A stretch of 64,000 nucleotides of DNA. Source: DASRDU01 sp035560235. Its GTDB lineage: Bacteria; Acidobacteriota; Blastocatellia; RBC074. The translations under genes were made by a program, and so were the position numbers. Positions 49,970-57,968 of the stretch are shown one piece after another. Each line of letters begins with the position of its first letter. The first letter of the stretch is position 1. The stretch lies in NCBI GenBank assembly GCA_035560235.1, contig DATMAG010000016.1, positions 1-64,000 on the forward strand. Reading direction: 5' to 3'. Under the pieces are notes generated by a model. The model did not search any database, was not told where the DNA came from, and worked only from the letters and a program-made list of their open reading frames with translations.

Positions 49970-51535
49970 ATGCGAGCAGTCATCGTCATCATCTTTATCG
50001 TGGTCATTTTGCCGGGCGCGGTTTCGCAGACTGTGCGGCTGACTGAGCAGGAGCAGCGCGGCAAGCGGATTTACCTGCACGGCACGAGCGATGCGGGGCG
50101 CGAAATTACGGCGCTGATTGGCGACGGCACGACGGATGTGCCCGCGGCCACGCTGCCGTGCGCGAGTTGTCACGGCGCTGACGGGCGGGGGCGCGCTGAA
50201 GGCGGGGTGATTCCGTCTGACATCACCTGGCCGCATCTGACCAAAGCCTACGGGCATCAGCACGCGGACGGGCGCAATCATCCGGCCTTTACTGAGGCTG
50301 CGCTGGCGCGGGCGATGACGATGGGGCCTGATCCGGCGGGCAATCGGCTGCTGGCGGCAATGCCGAAATATCAGATGACCACCGACGATCTGAATGCGCT
50401 GCTGGCTTATCTGAAGCGGCTCGGCGCAGATCACGATCCGGGCGTGAGCGACGAAACCATTCGCATTGGCACAATCCTGCCCACCGCAGGCCCGCAGGCA
50501 GAGATCGGGCGCGCCATGAAAGACGTGCTCGCGGCCTGCTTCGCTGAGGTCAACGCGCGGGGCGGCATCTATCAGCGCCGCCTGGAACTGCGTGTCATCG
50601 AAACGACCGATGCCGCGCAACTGCGCCGCCTGATCGAAACGCAGGAAATTTTTGCGCTCGCCGGATCGCTGATGCCCGGAAGCGAAGCTGCCATCGCCGC
50701 ACAAATCGAACAGGCCGAAGTGCCGCTGATCGGGCCGTTCACATTGCAGCCACACAGCGGCGCAACAGTGAACCGGCAGATTTTTTATCTGTTCTCAGGC
50801 CTGACTGAACAGGTGCGGGCGCTCGTCAGTTTTGCCGCGTCGTCGAAAGCCGCTCCGCCGCGCGCCGCGATTGTTTATGCTGAAACTGCAACTGCCCGGC
50901 AGATCGTCGCGGCCATTGAAGACGAATATCGCCTGAAAGATGGCGCAAGGCCGGTTCAGTTCGGCTTTGCGCCTGATGCCTTTGAGGCCGCGCGGTTGGT
51001 CAGCCGGATGCAGAATCAGACGAGCGATGTTTATTTCATCGGTTCGGGCGCACAGTTTGCGGCGTTTGTCAGTGAAGCTGAGAAGCTGAAATGGCAGCCG
51101 CGTTTTCTGATGCCGGGCGCGCTCGCCGGGCGCGATGTTTTCAATGTGCCGCCTTCAGCCGCTGCGCGAATATTTTTGTCGTGGCCCACGCTGCCCGGTG
51201 ATCACACGCGCGCCGGGCTGAAGGAACTGACCACGCTGCTCAGTCAGCATCAGGTGTCGCTGCGACACGCTCCTACGCAGATTGCGGCTTTCTGCGCGGC
51301 CCGGCTGCTGATTGAAGGATTGCAGCGGTCAGGCCGCGACCTGAGCCGCGAAAAGCTGATCGCCGCGCTCGAAAAACTTTATGAGTTCAGAACGGAACTG
51401 ACGCCGCCCCTGAGTTACGGCCCGAACCACCGCATCGGCGCGCTCGGCGCTTACATCGTCACGCCCGACACGGCGGCGAAAACCTTCATCCCGGTCGGTG
51501 GCTGGATCAGCCTCCGGCGCAGCCCCGCTGACTGA
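49970..51535 (+). CDS. Cytochrome c domain fused to type-1 periplasmic ligand-binding domain
   Basis: 521 residues. Signal peptide (MRAVIVIIFIVVILPGAVSQ). A small cytochrome c domain (about 25-150) has the heme motif CASCH (Cys64, Cys67, His68) and a candidate axial Met (AMPKYQMTTDDL). From about residue 160 it becomes a branched-chain amino acid-type periplasmic binding protein (Peripla_BP_6: IRIGTILPTAGPQAEIGRAM, EVNARGGIYQRRLELRVIE, PLIGPFTLQPHSG, SDVYFIGSGAQFAAFV). No ABC permease or ATPase is nearby, so it is not a normal transporter subunit. The fusion suggests a soluble electron carrier whose redox partner or output depends on a small ligand. It begins 17 bp after the SCO gene and belongs to the copper cluster. 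Confidence 0.85.
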   Translation: MRAVIVIIFIVVILPGAVSQTVRLTEQEQRGKRIYLHGTSDAGREITALIGDGTTDVPAATLPCASCHGADGRGRAEGGVIPSDITWPHLTKAYGHQHADGRNHPAFTEAALARAMTMGPDPAGNRLLAAMPKYQMTTDDLNALLAYLKRLGADHDPGVSDETIRIGTILPTAGPQAEIGRAMKDVLAACFAEVNARGGIYQRRLELRVIETTDAAQLRRLIETQEIFALAGSLMPGSEAAIAAQIEQAEVPLIGPFTLQPHSGATVNRQIFYLFSGLTEQVRALVSFAASSKAAPPRAAIVYAETATARQIVAAIEDEYRLKDGARPVQFGFAPDAFEAARLVSRMQNQTSDVYFIGSGAQFAAFVSEAEKLKWQPRFLMPGALAGRDVFNVPPSAAARIFLSWPTLPGDHTRAGLKELTTLLSQHQVSLRHAPTQIAAFCAARLLIEGLQRSGRDLSREKLIAALEKLYEFRTELTPPLSYGPNHRIGALGAYIVTPDTAAKTFIPVGGWISLRRSPAD

Positions 51536-51591
51536 ATCCTGATTCCTGTTTCACAAAAATCAGGAATCAGGATTCAGGAATCAGGATTCAG
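51533..51591. terminator. Hairpin overlapping the stop of the cytochrome c fusion gene, with an extra direct repeat
   Basis: Perfect 16-bp stem, 51533-51548 with 51561-51576; the left arm includes the TGA stop. The right-arm sequence GGAATCAGGATTCA is repeated again at 51577-51590. Built from the words GAATCCTGATTC. May terminate or attenuate before the SurA/DsbA gene. Confidence 0.6.
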
Positions 51592-51620
51592 TCTGAGTTT
51601 TGTCATTGTCAGGAGTCTTT

Positions 51621-51917
51621 ATGCCCCGTCAACTGATTGTTCTTTTGATCTTCATTGTGTGCAGTCTCGGCGCAGTGCAGGCGCAAAGCAGCGCCGACGC
51701 TGATTGCGGCTGTGAAATCACGCTGCCCGCCGATGTGCTGGCCATTGTCAGAAATGTTCGCATCACCACGAAGGACGTTGATGCGCTGATTGCAGACCGC
51801 ATCAGCAGCCTGCAACAGCAGATTGTCGCGGCGCGGCAGCGCAAACTGGATTTGCAGATCAATTCGCGCCTGCTCGACGCCGAAGCAAAAAACGCGGCAT
51901 CAGCGCGACAAAACTGA
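51621..51917 (+). CDS. N-terminal fragment of the SurA-like/DsbA-like fusion
   Basis: 98 residues: signal peptide (LIVLLIFIVCSLGAVQAQS), CGCEITLPADV, then a SurA-N-like helix (VDALIADRISSLQQQIVAARQRKLDLQINSRLLD). ATG 51621 with AGGAG 6 bp upstream; the TTG at 51600 was rejected. Stops just after the A6 tract. Confidence 0.6.
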   Translation: MPRQLIVLLIFIVCSLGAVQAQSSADADCGCEITLPADVLAIVRNVRITTKDVDALIADRISSLQQQIVAARQRKLDLQINSRLLDAEAKNAASARQN

Positions 51918-52018
51918 TTGATGAGGTTATTCTGTCAGCGGTCACCCCCCCGACGGAAGCCGAAGCGCAGGCTTTTTACGAGCAGAACAAAGAGCGGATC
52001 AAAGCGGCATTCAGCGAC

Positions 52019-53104
52019 GTGAAAAACGACCTCACCGCGTACCTGTTACAGCAGCGACAGCGCGATGAAGCCGGACGTTTTGCCAGACAACTGCGCGAGG
52101 CCGCACAGGTCAAAATCCTCGCGCCGCATCCGACGCCGCCAGAATCAGCCGCTGAACGCGCCCGCGTCTTTGCCGTGGTCAACGGGCAGTCAGTCACTTC
52201 GGGCGACGTTGAAGACAGCCTGCAGCCGCTGATCTATCAGGTGCAGGATGAAATTTACCGGCTGCGCCAGACCGAACTGAATCTGAAGATCAACGACACG
52301 CTGCTTGGTCAGGAAGCGCAGCAGCGCGGCATCACGCCGCAGGCGCTGCTTGACGCTAAAGTAATGGCGAAGGTCACAAAGGCGACCGAAAGCGAAGCGC
52401 GGGCCTTTTACGATCAGAACCGCGACCGGCTGAACGGAGATTTCGCCGCGCTGAAATCACAGATCATTGATTATCTGAGTCAGCAGGCTGAAAACCGCGC
52501 TTCAGCCGCCTTCGCCGCGCAGTTGCGACAGAAGGCCGCCGTGCAGATTTTTCTGACCGCGCCGGTGCTGCCCAAAGGACTGCTGACGACTGACGGTCAG
52601 CCCGTCCTGGGCAGCGACAGGGCGGCGGTGACGATCATTGAATTTACTGATTACGAATGCCAGAGCTGCGCGCAGACGCAGCCTGTGCTTGAGCGGCTGC
52701 TCAAAGAGTACGAAGGCCGGGTGAAACTCGTGGTGCGCGACTTTCCGCTCGCGCAGCATGCGCAGGCCTTCCTCGCCGCAGAAGCGGCAGAGGCGGCGCG
52801 GGCGCAGGGCCGGTATCAGGAGTATCACAAGCTGCTCTTTCAGCATCAGGCGAAGCTCAGCCCCGACGAGCTTCGCGCCCTGGCGACACAGCTCGGGCTT
52901 GATCGCAAAAAGTTCGATGCCGCGCTTGAGTCGCACCAGTATGCGGCGCTCGTGCAGCGTGATCTGGAAGACGGAAACCACATTGGCATCAATGCCACGC
53001 CGAGCCTGTTCATCAACGGGCGGCGCGTCAGTGACCGAAGCTACGAAGCACTGAAGGCAGCCATCGAAGCTGCCCTGAAGGAAGTCAACGGAACAACTCA
53101 ATGA
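52019..53104 (+). CDS. DsbA-like thiol oxidoreductase part with SurA-like helical region
   Basis: 361 residues. The first 170 are helical (VFAVVNGQSVTSGDVEDSLQ, LRQTELNLKINDTLLGQEA, ARAFYDQNRDRLN), like the N-domain of SurA/PpiD chaperones. The rest is a DsbA/DsbG-type domain: redox motif CQSC in TDYECQSCAQTQPVLE, helical insert, and the cis-Pro loop GINATPSLFINGRRV. It would make or shuffle disulfides in exported proteins, fitting SCO and cytochrome maturation next to it. The GTG at 52019 is only the first start in frame, not a likely true start. Confidence 0.75.
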   Translation: MKNDLTAYLLQQRQRDEAGRFARQLREAAQVKILAPHPTPPESAAERARVFAVVNGQSVTSGDVEDSLQPLIYQVQDEIYRLRQTELNLKINDTLLGQEAQQRGITPQALLDAKVMAKVTKATESEARAFYDQNRDRLNGDFAALKSQIIDYLSQQAENRASAAFAAQLRQKAAVQIFLTAPVLPKGLLTTDGQPVLGSDRAAVTIIEFTDYECQSCAQTQPVLERLLKEYEGRVKLVVRDFPLAQHAQAFLAAEAAEAARAQGRYQEYHKLLFQHQAKLSPDELRALATQLGLDRKKFDAALESHQYAALVQRDLEDGNHIGINATPSLFINGRRVSDRSYEALKAAIEAALKEVNGTTQ

Positions 53105-53132
53105 AAGTTGTCCACAGGCCGGAGAAGCATGT

Positions 53133-56100
53133 ATGGCCAGCATCAGCCCCGTTATTGAAAAACAGGTCAGGATTGCTCTGTTCTGTCTGAGCCTTGTTGT
53201 CACACCGCTGTCTGCACCGGCCTCCGGGCGTGAAGCCGGAAGTCAGCCGAAGCTGCGACCCGCCACCACGCTGCGCGAAATGCGCGTGATCAGAGAAGGC
53301 GGGCAGATGGTGGCAACGATGGAAATGGACGGCGCGCCGCAGTTCACCGCGTTCACGCTGCCGCAGCCTGAACGCATCGTGATTGATCTGAAAGCCACGC
53401 AGCAGACCATCGGCACGCTCAGTGCGCCCGATGATCAGATTATGGTGACGATCAGAGACGGCGGCCTTGAGCGCGTGCGCATCGGGCAGATGAACAATCA
53501 CCTGCGCGTCGTTTTTGATACGGCCACGCGCCTGCCGTATCGAATTGAGAAAGCTGCCACGCGCCTGATTGTCCGTCTCGGTTCTGCGAATGCGCCAGCC
53601 GCTGCGACCGCGCCAGTGCCGACGCCAGCGCCTGTTGTCGCAGTTCCCGCCAGCACGCGGCCACGCCAGATTTCACCGCAACCATCACCGCAGGCATCAC
53701 CGCAAAAATCATCACAGGCAGCGCGGCAAACATCATTGCAGGCATCATTGTCATCATCGCCGCAGCCAAAGGCCACGCCCACGCCTGCCCTGAAAAAATC
53801 GTCTGAACCTGAAGTCACGGTCAAAGCCGGGAAAAAGAATTTCAGCGAAGGGCTGAAGTACGAAGCGCGGCAGAAGTGGGATCTGGCGGCGCAGCATTTC
53901 ACCGTCGCGGTGACGGCTGAACCGGACAATCCTGAATACCGGCTGCACCTGATCCGGGCGCGACAGAACGCTTCGCTGATGTTCACCCGGCAGGGCGACA
54001 GTTACGCCGCGCAGCAGGAAGATGAGAAGGCTTTGCAGGCGTGGCATCAGGCCGTCGCTTACGATCAGACGAACGAAGAGGCACAGCAGAAGATGGATCG
54101 CCTGCTCGAACAACTGCGCCATCCGGCGGGCAGCGCTGAACTGACGAAGCAGCAGGCCAGCAATTTCAATGTGGCGATTCGCGGCGGCAAACGTTCGCCG
54201 CGTGAACTGATGCAGGTCATCAGTTTCAGGGAAGCCAGTCTGCGGCAGGTCATCGAAGGCATGGCCGATCAGCTTGGCCTCAATGTGAGGTTCGATGAAT
54301 CGTTCCGCGACCACACGAAATTTCAGGTCAGGCTGCGTGACGTGACGATGGCGCGCGCCCTCGATCAGATTCTGATTCAGACCAAACATCTGTTTGAGCA
54401 ACTCGACCGCCGCACGATTCTCGTCTATCAGGACACGCCGCAGAATCGGCAACGCTTCGAGCAGTTGCTGGTCAGGACTTTCTACCTGGGCAACGCCGAA
54501 CTGGAACAGGCGCGCGCGCTGGTGCAGGGCCTGATCGGGCCGCAGCGCCAGGTGCTCGGCGTCAAACAGCTCAACGCCCTTGTCGTGCGTGACACGGCGC
54601 GCAGCCTGCAAATGGTCGAGGAACTGCTCAACAACATTGACAAGAACCGCGCCGAGGTCGTGATTGACGTGGATATTTACGAAGTCTCGCGCACGGCTTC
54701 GCTCGAAATCGGCAACCAGCTTGCGCTGACCGCGCAGCCCTCGAATATCACCATCGGCACGGGCGCTGATGGTCGCCCGGTCATGGGCAATTCAGCTTCG
54801 CTTGGCAAGCTGGGCGGCATTGGTCGCGCCAGCGTCGGCGCAATTGTCGGCCATACCGTCTCGCCCGTGCTCGGCGGCGTCGGCACGATCATCGGCCTGC
54901 CGCCGACAACTTTGAGCCTGCTGCAATCGAAGGGGCATTCAAAGCTGCTTGCCAGCACACAGATTCACGCGCTCGACGGCGAACAGAATCAGACCAAAGT
55001 GGGCCGCAGCGTGCCGGTGCGACTCGGCACAACCTATATGCCCGGCTTTGGCGCCACGGTGCAGGGGCAGGGAACCACCGTGACCGGAAATTTCGGCGCG
55101 TTCGACAGCGTGCAGTACAAGGATGTCGGGCTGATTATTGATGTCACTCCGGCGGTGGCGCACGATGGTTACGTGCAGATCAGAATGCGGCTCGAATCAA
55201 GCAATGTCGAAGCTTCGGGCGCTGACCTTTCACTGACGCCCAGTTTCACGCAGCGTGCGCTGACCACCATCGCGCGCGTGAAGGACGGGCAGACCGCCGT
55301 CGTGGCCGGAGTCAAACAGGAAGCCAAAGGTGAATCGAAGGCTTCGCTGCCGGTTATCGGCATGATCCCGATTTTAGGCCGCTTTATCACGACTCCCCGA
55401 CAGCAGAGCAACCTGAGCGATATTGTCATCACGGTCACGCCGCACATTCTGCGCGCCACAAAAATGAAACCCGAAGATCACCTGGCGCGACTTGGCGGAA
55501 CTTTCACTGCCGGGGTGACACAGTCAATCGAAGATGTGGTGCATCGCGCCGAAGCTGATGAAGATCAGGAACGCCGCGTCAACAGCGCTCCACCCCTGAT
55601 TGCCGCGTCAGCCCTGCCTGATGCGCGCCCGGCAGATGCAGGCGAGATCAAAGCCGACACCGCTGCCGCGCCGCCTGTCACGGTCGCGCCCGTGCAGGCG
55701 AGCCAGCCGCTGTCGCCATCACCTGCCGCTGACAACAAACCCACAGTTGATCTGAGCCTGATGCCGGCGATGATTGAGCCGGGAGTGAGCGAATCGTTTT
55801 ATGTGGTCGTCTCGGTCAACGGGCAGGTGCAGATCAACGATGCCCGGGTTTCATTGCGCTACGATCCGGCGCTGATCAGATTCAACGGAGTTCGCAGCGG
55901 AGGTCTGCTTGGCGGTCAGCCGAACATCACACATCAGGCAGAGAAGGGAAAGCTGACGATCAAGGTGCAGCAGATGCAGGATCGTGAAGCGCCCGTCTCA
56001 GCCTTCGGGCAACTGCTGCTGCTTGAATTCACCGCGCTGCAGCCTGGACGCACGGCGATTGAATTTGCGCCTGACGAAACGGAACTGCGGCGCGGCGGCA

Positions 56101-56183
56101 AACTTGACGTGACGCTGCAGCCCGTCAGCGCGCAGGTGCTGATTACCCGCCGCGAAAATGTCAGTCACCTGCCCCGCCAGTGA
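53133..56183 (+). CDS. Outer-membrane secretin with AMIN, TPR and cohesin domains
   Basis: 1016 residues. Signal peptide region (to about 30), AMIN domain (about 45-145: FTAFTLPQPERIVIDLKAT, VRIGQMNNHLRVVFD), which binds peptidoglycan in PilQ and AmiC; a Pro/Ser/Gln linker (about 155-215); TPRs (about 230-325); a secretin short domain (VISFREASLRQVIEGMADQLGLNV) and N-domain (RTFYLGNAELEQARALVQGL); the secretin barrel (about 600-800: VGRSVPVRLGTTYMPGFG, YKDVGLIIDVTPAVAHDGYVQ, VAGVKQEAKGESKASLPVIG); and a cohesin-type beta-sandwich (about 870-1010: FYVVVSVNGQVQINDARVSLRYDPALI). Likely type IV pilus or type II secretion channel, but no other pilus or secretion gene is in the window. Starts 28 bp after the DsbA gene. 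Confidence 0.88.
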   Translation: MASISPVIEKQVRIALFCLSLVVTPLSAPASGREAGSQPKLRPATTLREMRVIREGGQMVATMEMDGAPQFTAFTLPQPERIVIDLKATQQTIGTLSAPDDQIMVTIRDGGLERVRIGQMNNHLRVVFDTATRLPYRIEKAATRLIVRLGSANAPAAATAPVPTPAPVVAVPASTRPRQISPQPSPQASPQKSSQAARQTSLQASLSSSPQPKATPTPALKKSSEPEVTVKAGKKNFSEGLKYEARQKWDLAAQHFTVAVTAEPDNPEYRLHLIRARQNASLMFTRQGDSYAAQQEDEKALQAWHQAVAYDQTNEEAQQKMDRLLEQLRHPAGSAELTKQQASNFNVAIRGGKRSPRELMQVISFREASLRQVIEGMADQLGLNVRFDESFRDHTKFQVRLRDVTMARALDQILIQTKHLFEQLDRRTILVYQDTPQNRQRFEQLLVRTFYLGNAELEQARALVQGLIGPQRQVLGVKQLNALVVRDTARSLQMVEELLNNIDKNRAEVVIDVDIYEVSRTASLEIGNQLALTAQPSNITIGTGADGRPVMGNSASLGKLGGIGRASVGAIVGHTVSPVLGGVGTIIGLPPTTLSLLQSKGHSKLLASTQIHALDGEQNQTKVGRSVPVRLGTTYMPGFGATVQGQGTTVTGNFGAFDSVQYKDVGLIIDVTPAVAHDGYVQIRMRLESSNVEASGADLSLTPSFTQRALTTIARVKDGQTAVVAGVKQEAKGESKASLPVIGMIPILGRFITTPRQQSNLSDIVITVTPHILRATKMKPEDHLARLGGTFTAGVTQSIEDVVHRAEADEDQERRVNSAPPLIAASALPDARPADAGEIKADTAAAPPVTVAPVQASQPLSPSPAADNKPTVDLSLMPAMIEPGVSESFYVVVSVNGQVQINDARVSLRYDPALIRFNGVRSGGLLGGQPNITHQAEKGKLTIKVQQMQDREAPVSAFGQLLLLEFTALQPGRTAIEFAPDETELRRGGKLDVTLQPVSAQVLITRRENVSHLPRQ

Positions 56184-56206
56184 GGCTGTAACGGGTCTTC
56201 CGGCCC

Positions 56207-57772
56207 TCAGCGGCGCTTCTGAACCTGTTCGATGAAATCAAGCTGCTCCTTCAGCAGATGATTGCGCAGCTGCACCGGATCACCGAGGTCGAGGTAAGGT
56301 TCAGTCTCGCGGTTGTACGGCTGCCACCGGGGCAGTCCCCTGCCATTGGGATCGCCGGTAGTCGCAAAGTTGACCCAGTAACTCATCATCATTTCGGCCA
56401 GTTTGTGATCGGCCTCCTGAATGAGCAGGTTCTGCGGGTTGAGGTTGTTGAAGACATAAGCGATCTCTCCGGCGTGGTATGCGCCCAGGTATTTGCTGTT
56501 CGGGTTCGGCGGGACGTGCGTGAAGAAGTAGAGATAAGCCTTTGAGCGTCCGGTTGCAGTCATCCGCGCCCAGGTGCGCATCGGCAGCGTGAAGGTCACG
56601 TCGCGCAGGCTGTTGAGCCACGCTGTCGCCACGTCGGCATCGCTTTTGACCGGATAGAGCGCATCGAACTCTCTGATCACTTCGCCGTACTGCGGCTCGA
56701 CGCGGCGGCGATATTCCTCAATCGTTTTCGGGATGGTGGTCGGAACCGTGAGCGAAGTCATTTCATTGGCGTTCGAGCCGACGATCACCGGCACGTCGTT
56801 CTGCTTCCCTTTCGCAAAGATGTTGCGAATTTCGTCGGGCAGCACCCAGCCGTCAACATTCACCAGAGTTCTGAATTTGCGGCCTTCCGCGTCGTTGTTG
56901 AAAACGTCAATGATCTTTTCTGCCGGAACGGCGCGCAACGCCTTGAGCGAATCGGCTCCGACGGCTTTGGCGAAGGCGGCGCCGATCTTCTCAGCCGAGG
57001 GCTGCGCCTTGCGATCCTCTTTGAGGAAGGTTCCCGGCCCGAACGAAGCGCCGCTTTCACCGATGGCGCGATGAAAGAGTCCTTTGGCCAGGGGCGAGGC
57101 GACCAGCACGTTGACGCTCCACGAACCAGCCGACTCACCGAAGATGGTCACGCGCCCCGGATCGCCGCCGAAGGCCGCAATGTTTTTCTGCACCCACCTG
57201 AGCGCGGCAATCTGATCCAGCACGCCGTAATTGCCCGATGACGACTGCGGCGATTCGGCAGTCAGTTCAGGATGCGCCAGATAACCGAGCGGGCCGAGCC
57301 GGTAATTGATCGTCACCAGAACGACGCCCTTCTTCGCAAAGTTCGTCCCGTCATAAGTCCGCGTCGCGCCCGATCCGCGCGTCAATGCGCCGCCGTGAAT
57401 CCAGACCATCACGGGACGCTTGTCGCCCGCTTTCGCTGCCGTCCAGACATTCAGATACAGACAGTCCTCGCTCTGCGGGCGGGGCGGCGAATAGAAGAGC
57501 GATCCCTGCGGATAGGGCGCCTGCGGGCAGTCAGGCCCGAAGGCATTGCATTCGCGCACGCCGCTCCACGCCACGACCGGCTGCGGCGGCTTCCAGCGCA
57601 GTTCACCGACCGGCGGCGCGGCATACGGAATGCCCTTGAAGCTGCGCACCCCGTCAGTCACGGTGCCTGAGATCAGGCCTCCGTCAACCTTGATCGTGTC
57701 ATTCGTTCCGACTGCCAGGCAGGAATATGCCAGCACGAGAGTCAGCATCAGCAGCGTGAGTTTGCGAAGCAT
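56207..57772 (-). CDS. Type-B carboxylesterase (alpha/beta hydrolase)
   Basis: 521 residues with signal peptide (MLRKLTLLMLTLVLAYSCLA). The family fingerprint is complete: EDCLYLNVW, oxyanion hole HGGALTRGSG, nucleophile elbow FGESAGSWS, and a late His in LGAYHAGEIAYVF. It hydrolyses carboxylic esters, exported to the periplasm or outside. The ATG at 57772 is preceded on the minus strand by GGGAGG and begins the signal peptide; the frame beginning at 57910 was rejected. Convergent with the secretin gene, divergent from the P-type ATPase. Confidence 0.9.
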   Translation of the reverse strand: MLRKLTLLMLTLVLAYSCLAVGTNDTIKVDGGLISGTVTDGVRSFKGIPYAAPPVGELRWKPPQPVVAWSGVRECNAFGPDCPQAPYPQGSLFYSPPRPQSEDCLYLNVWTAAKAGDKRPVMVWIHGGALTRGSGATRTYDGTNFAKKGVVLVTINYRLGPLGYLAHPELTAESPQSSSGNYGVLDQIAALRWVQKNIAAFGGDPGRVTIFGESAGSWSVNVLVASPLAKGLFHRAIGESGASFGPGTFLKEDRKAQPSAEKIGAAFAKAVGADSLKALRAVPAEKIIDVFNNDAEGRKFRTLVNVDGWVLPDEIRNIFAKGKQNDVPVIVGSNANEMTSLTVPTTIPKTIEEYRRRVEPQYGEVIREFDALYPVKSDADVATAWLNSLRDVTFTLPMRTWARMTATGRSKAYLYFFTHVPPNPNSKYLGAYHAGEIAYVFNNLNPQNLLIQEADHKLAEMMMSYWVNFATTGDPNGRGLPRWQPYNRETEPYLDLGDPVQLRNHLLKEQLDFIEQVQKRR

Positions 57773-57968
57773 GGAAGAATCCTCCCGATAAAAGTTGTGT
57801 CGAATCGTCGGTAAAGAGAGGAGCCTGAGTGATGCAGCGATGTTGCCCGGAAAACCAGCGCGGGCGGATTCTATTACACCTTTCAACCAGTCAACAAGAA
57901 AGCGCGGCATACTGCTTGCCCCTGCTCTCTTCTTATTTCAGAAGAACTGCAGAAGCAGGCGCGAACAG

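Larger units (their letters stand above)
51621..53104 (+). pseudogene. SurA-like/DsbA-like fusion, frameshift in an A6 tract
   Basis: One secreted protein of about 495 residues split in two. Frame 1 ends shortly after LLDAEAKNAASARQN; adding one base to the A6 run at 51887-51892 gives AEAKKRGISATKLIDEVI and an open frame into the 52019 ORF (SAVTPPTEAEAQAFYEQNKER). Two SurA-N-like helical chaperone segments (each with AxVxGxxVTSGDVED or VRNVRITTKDVDALI patterns) precede a DsbA-type thioredoxin fold with CQSC. A homopolymer indel is the classic sequencing error, but also a possible phase-variation or slippage site. Confidence 0.75.
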
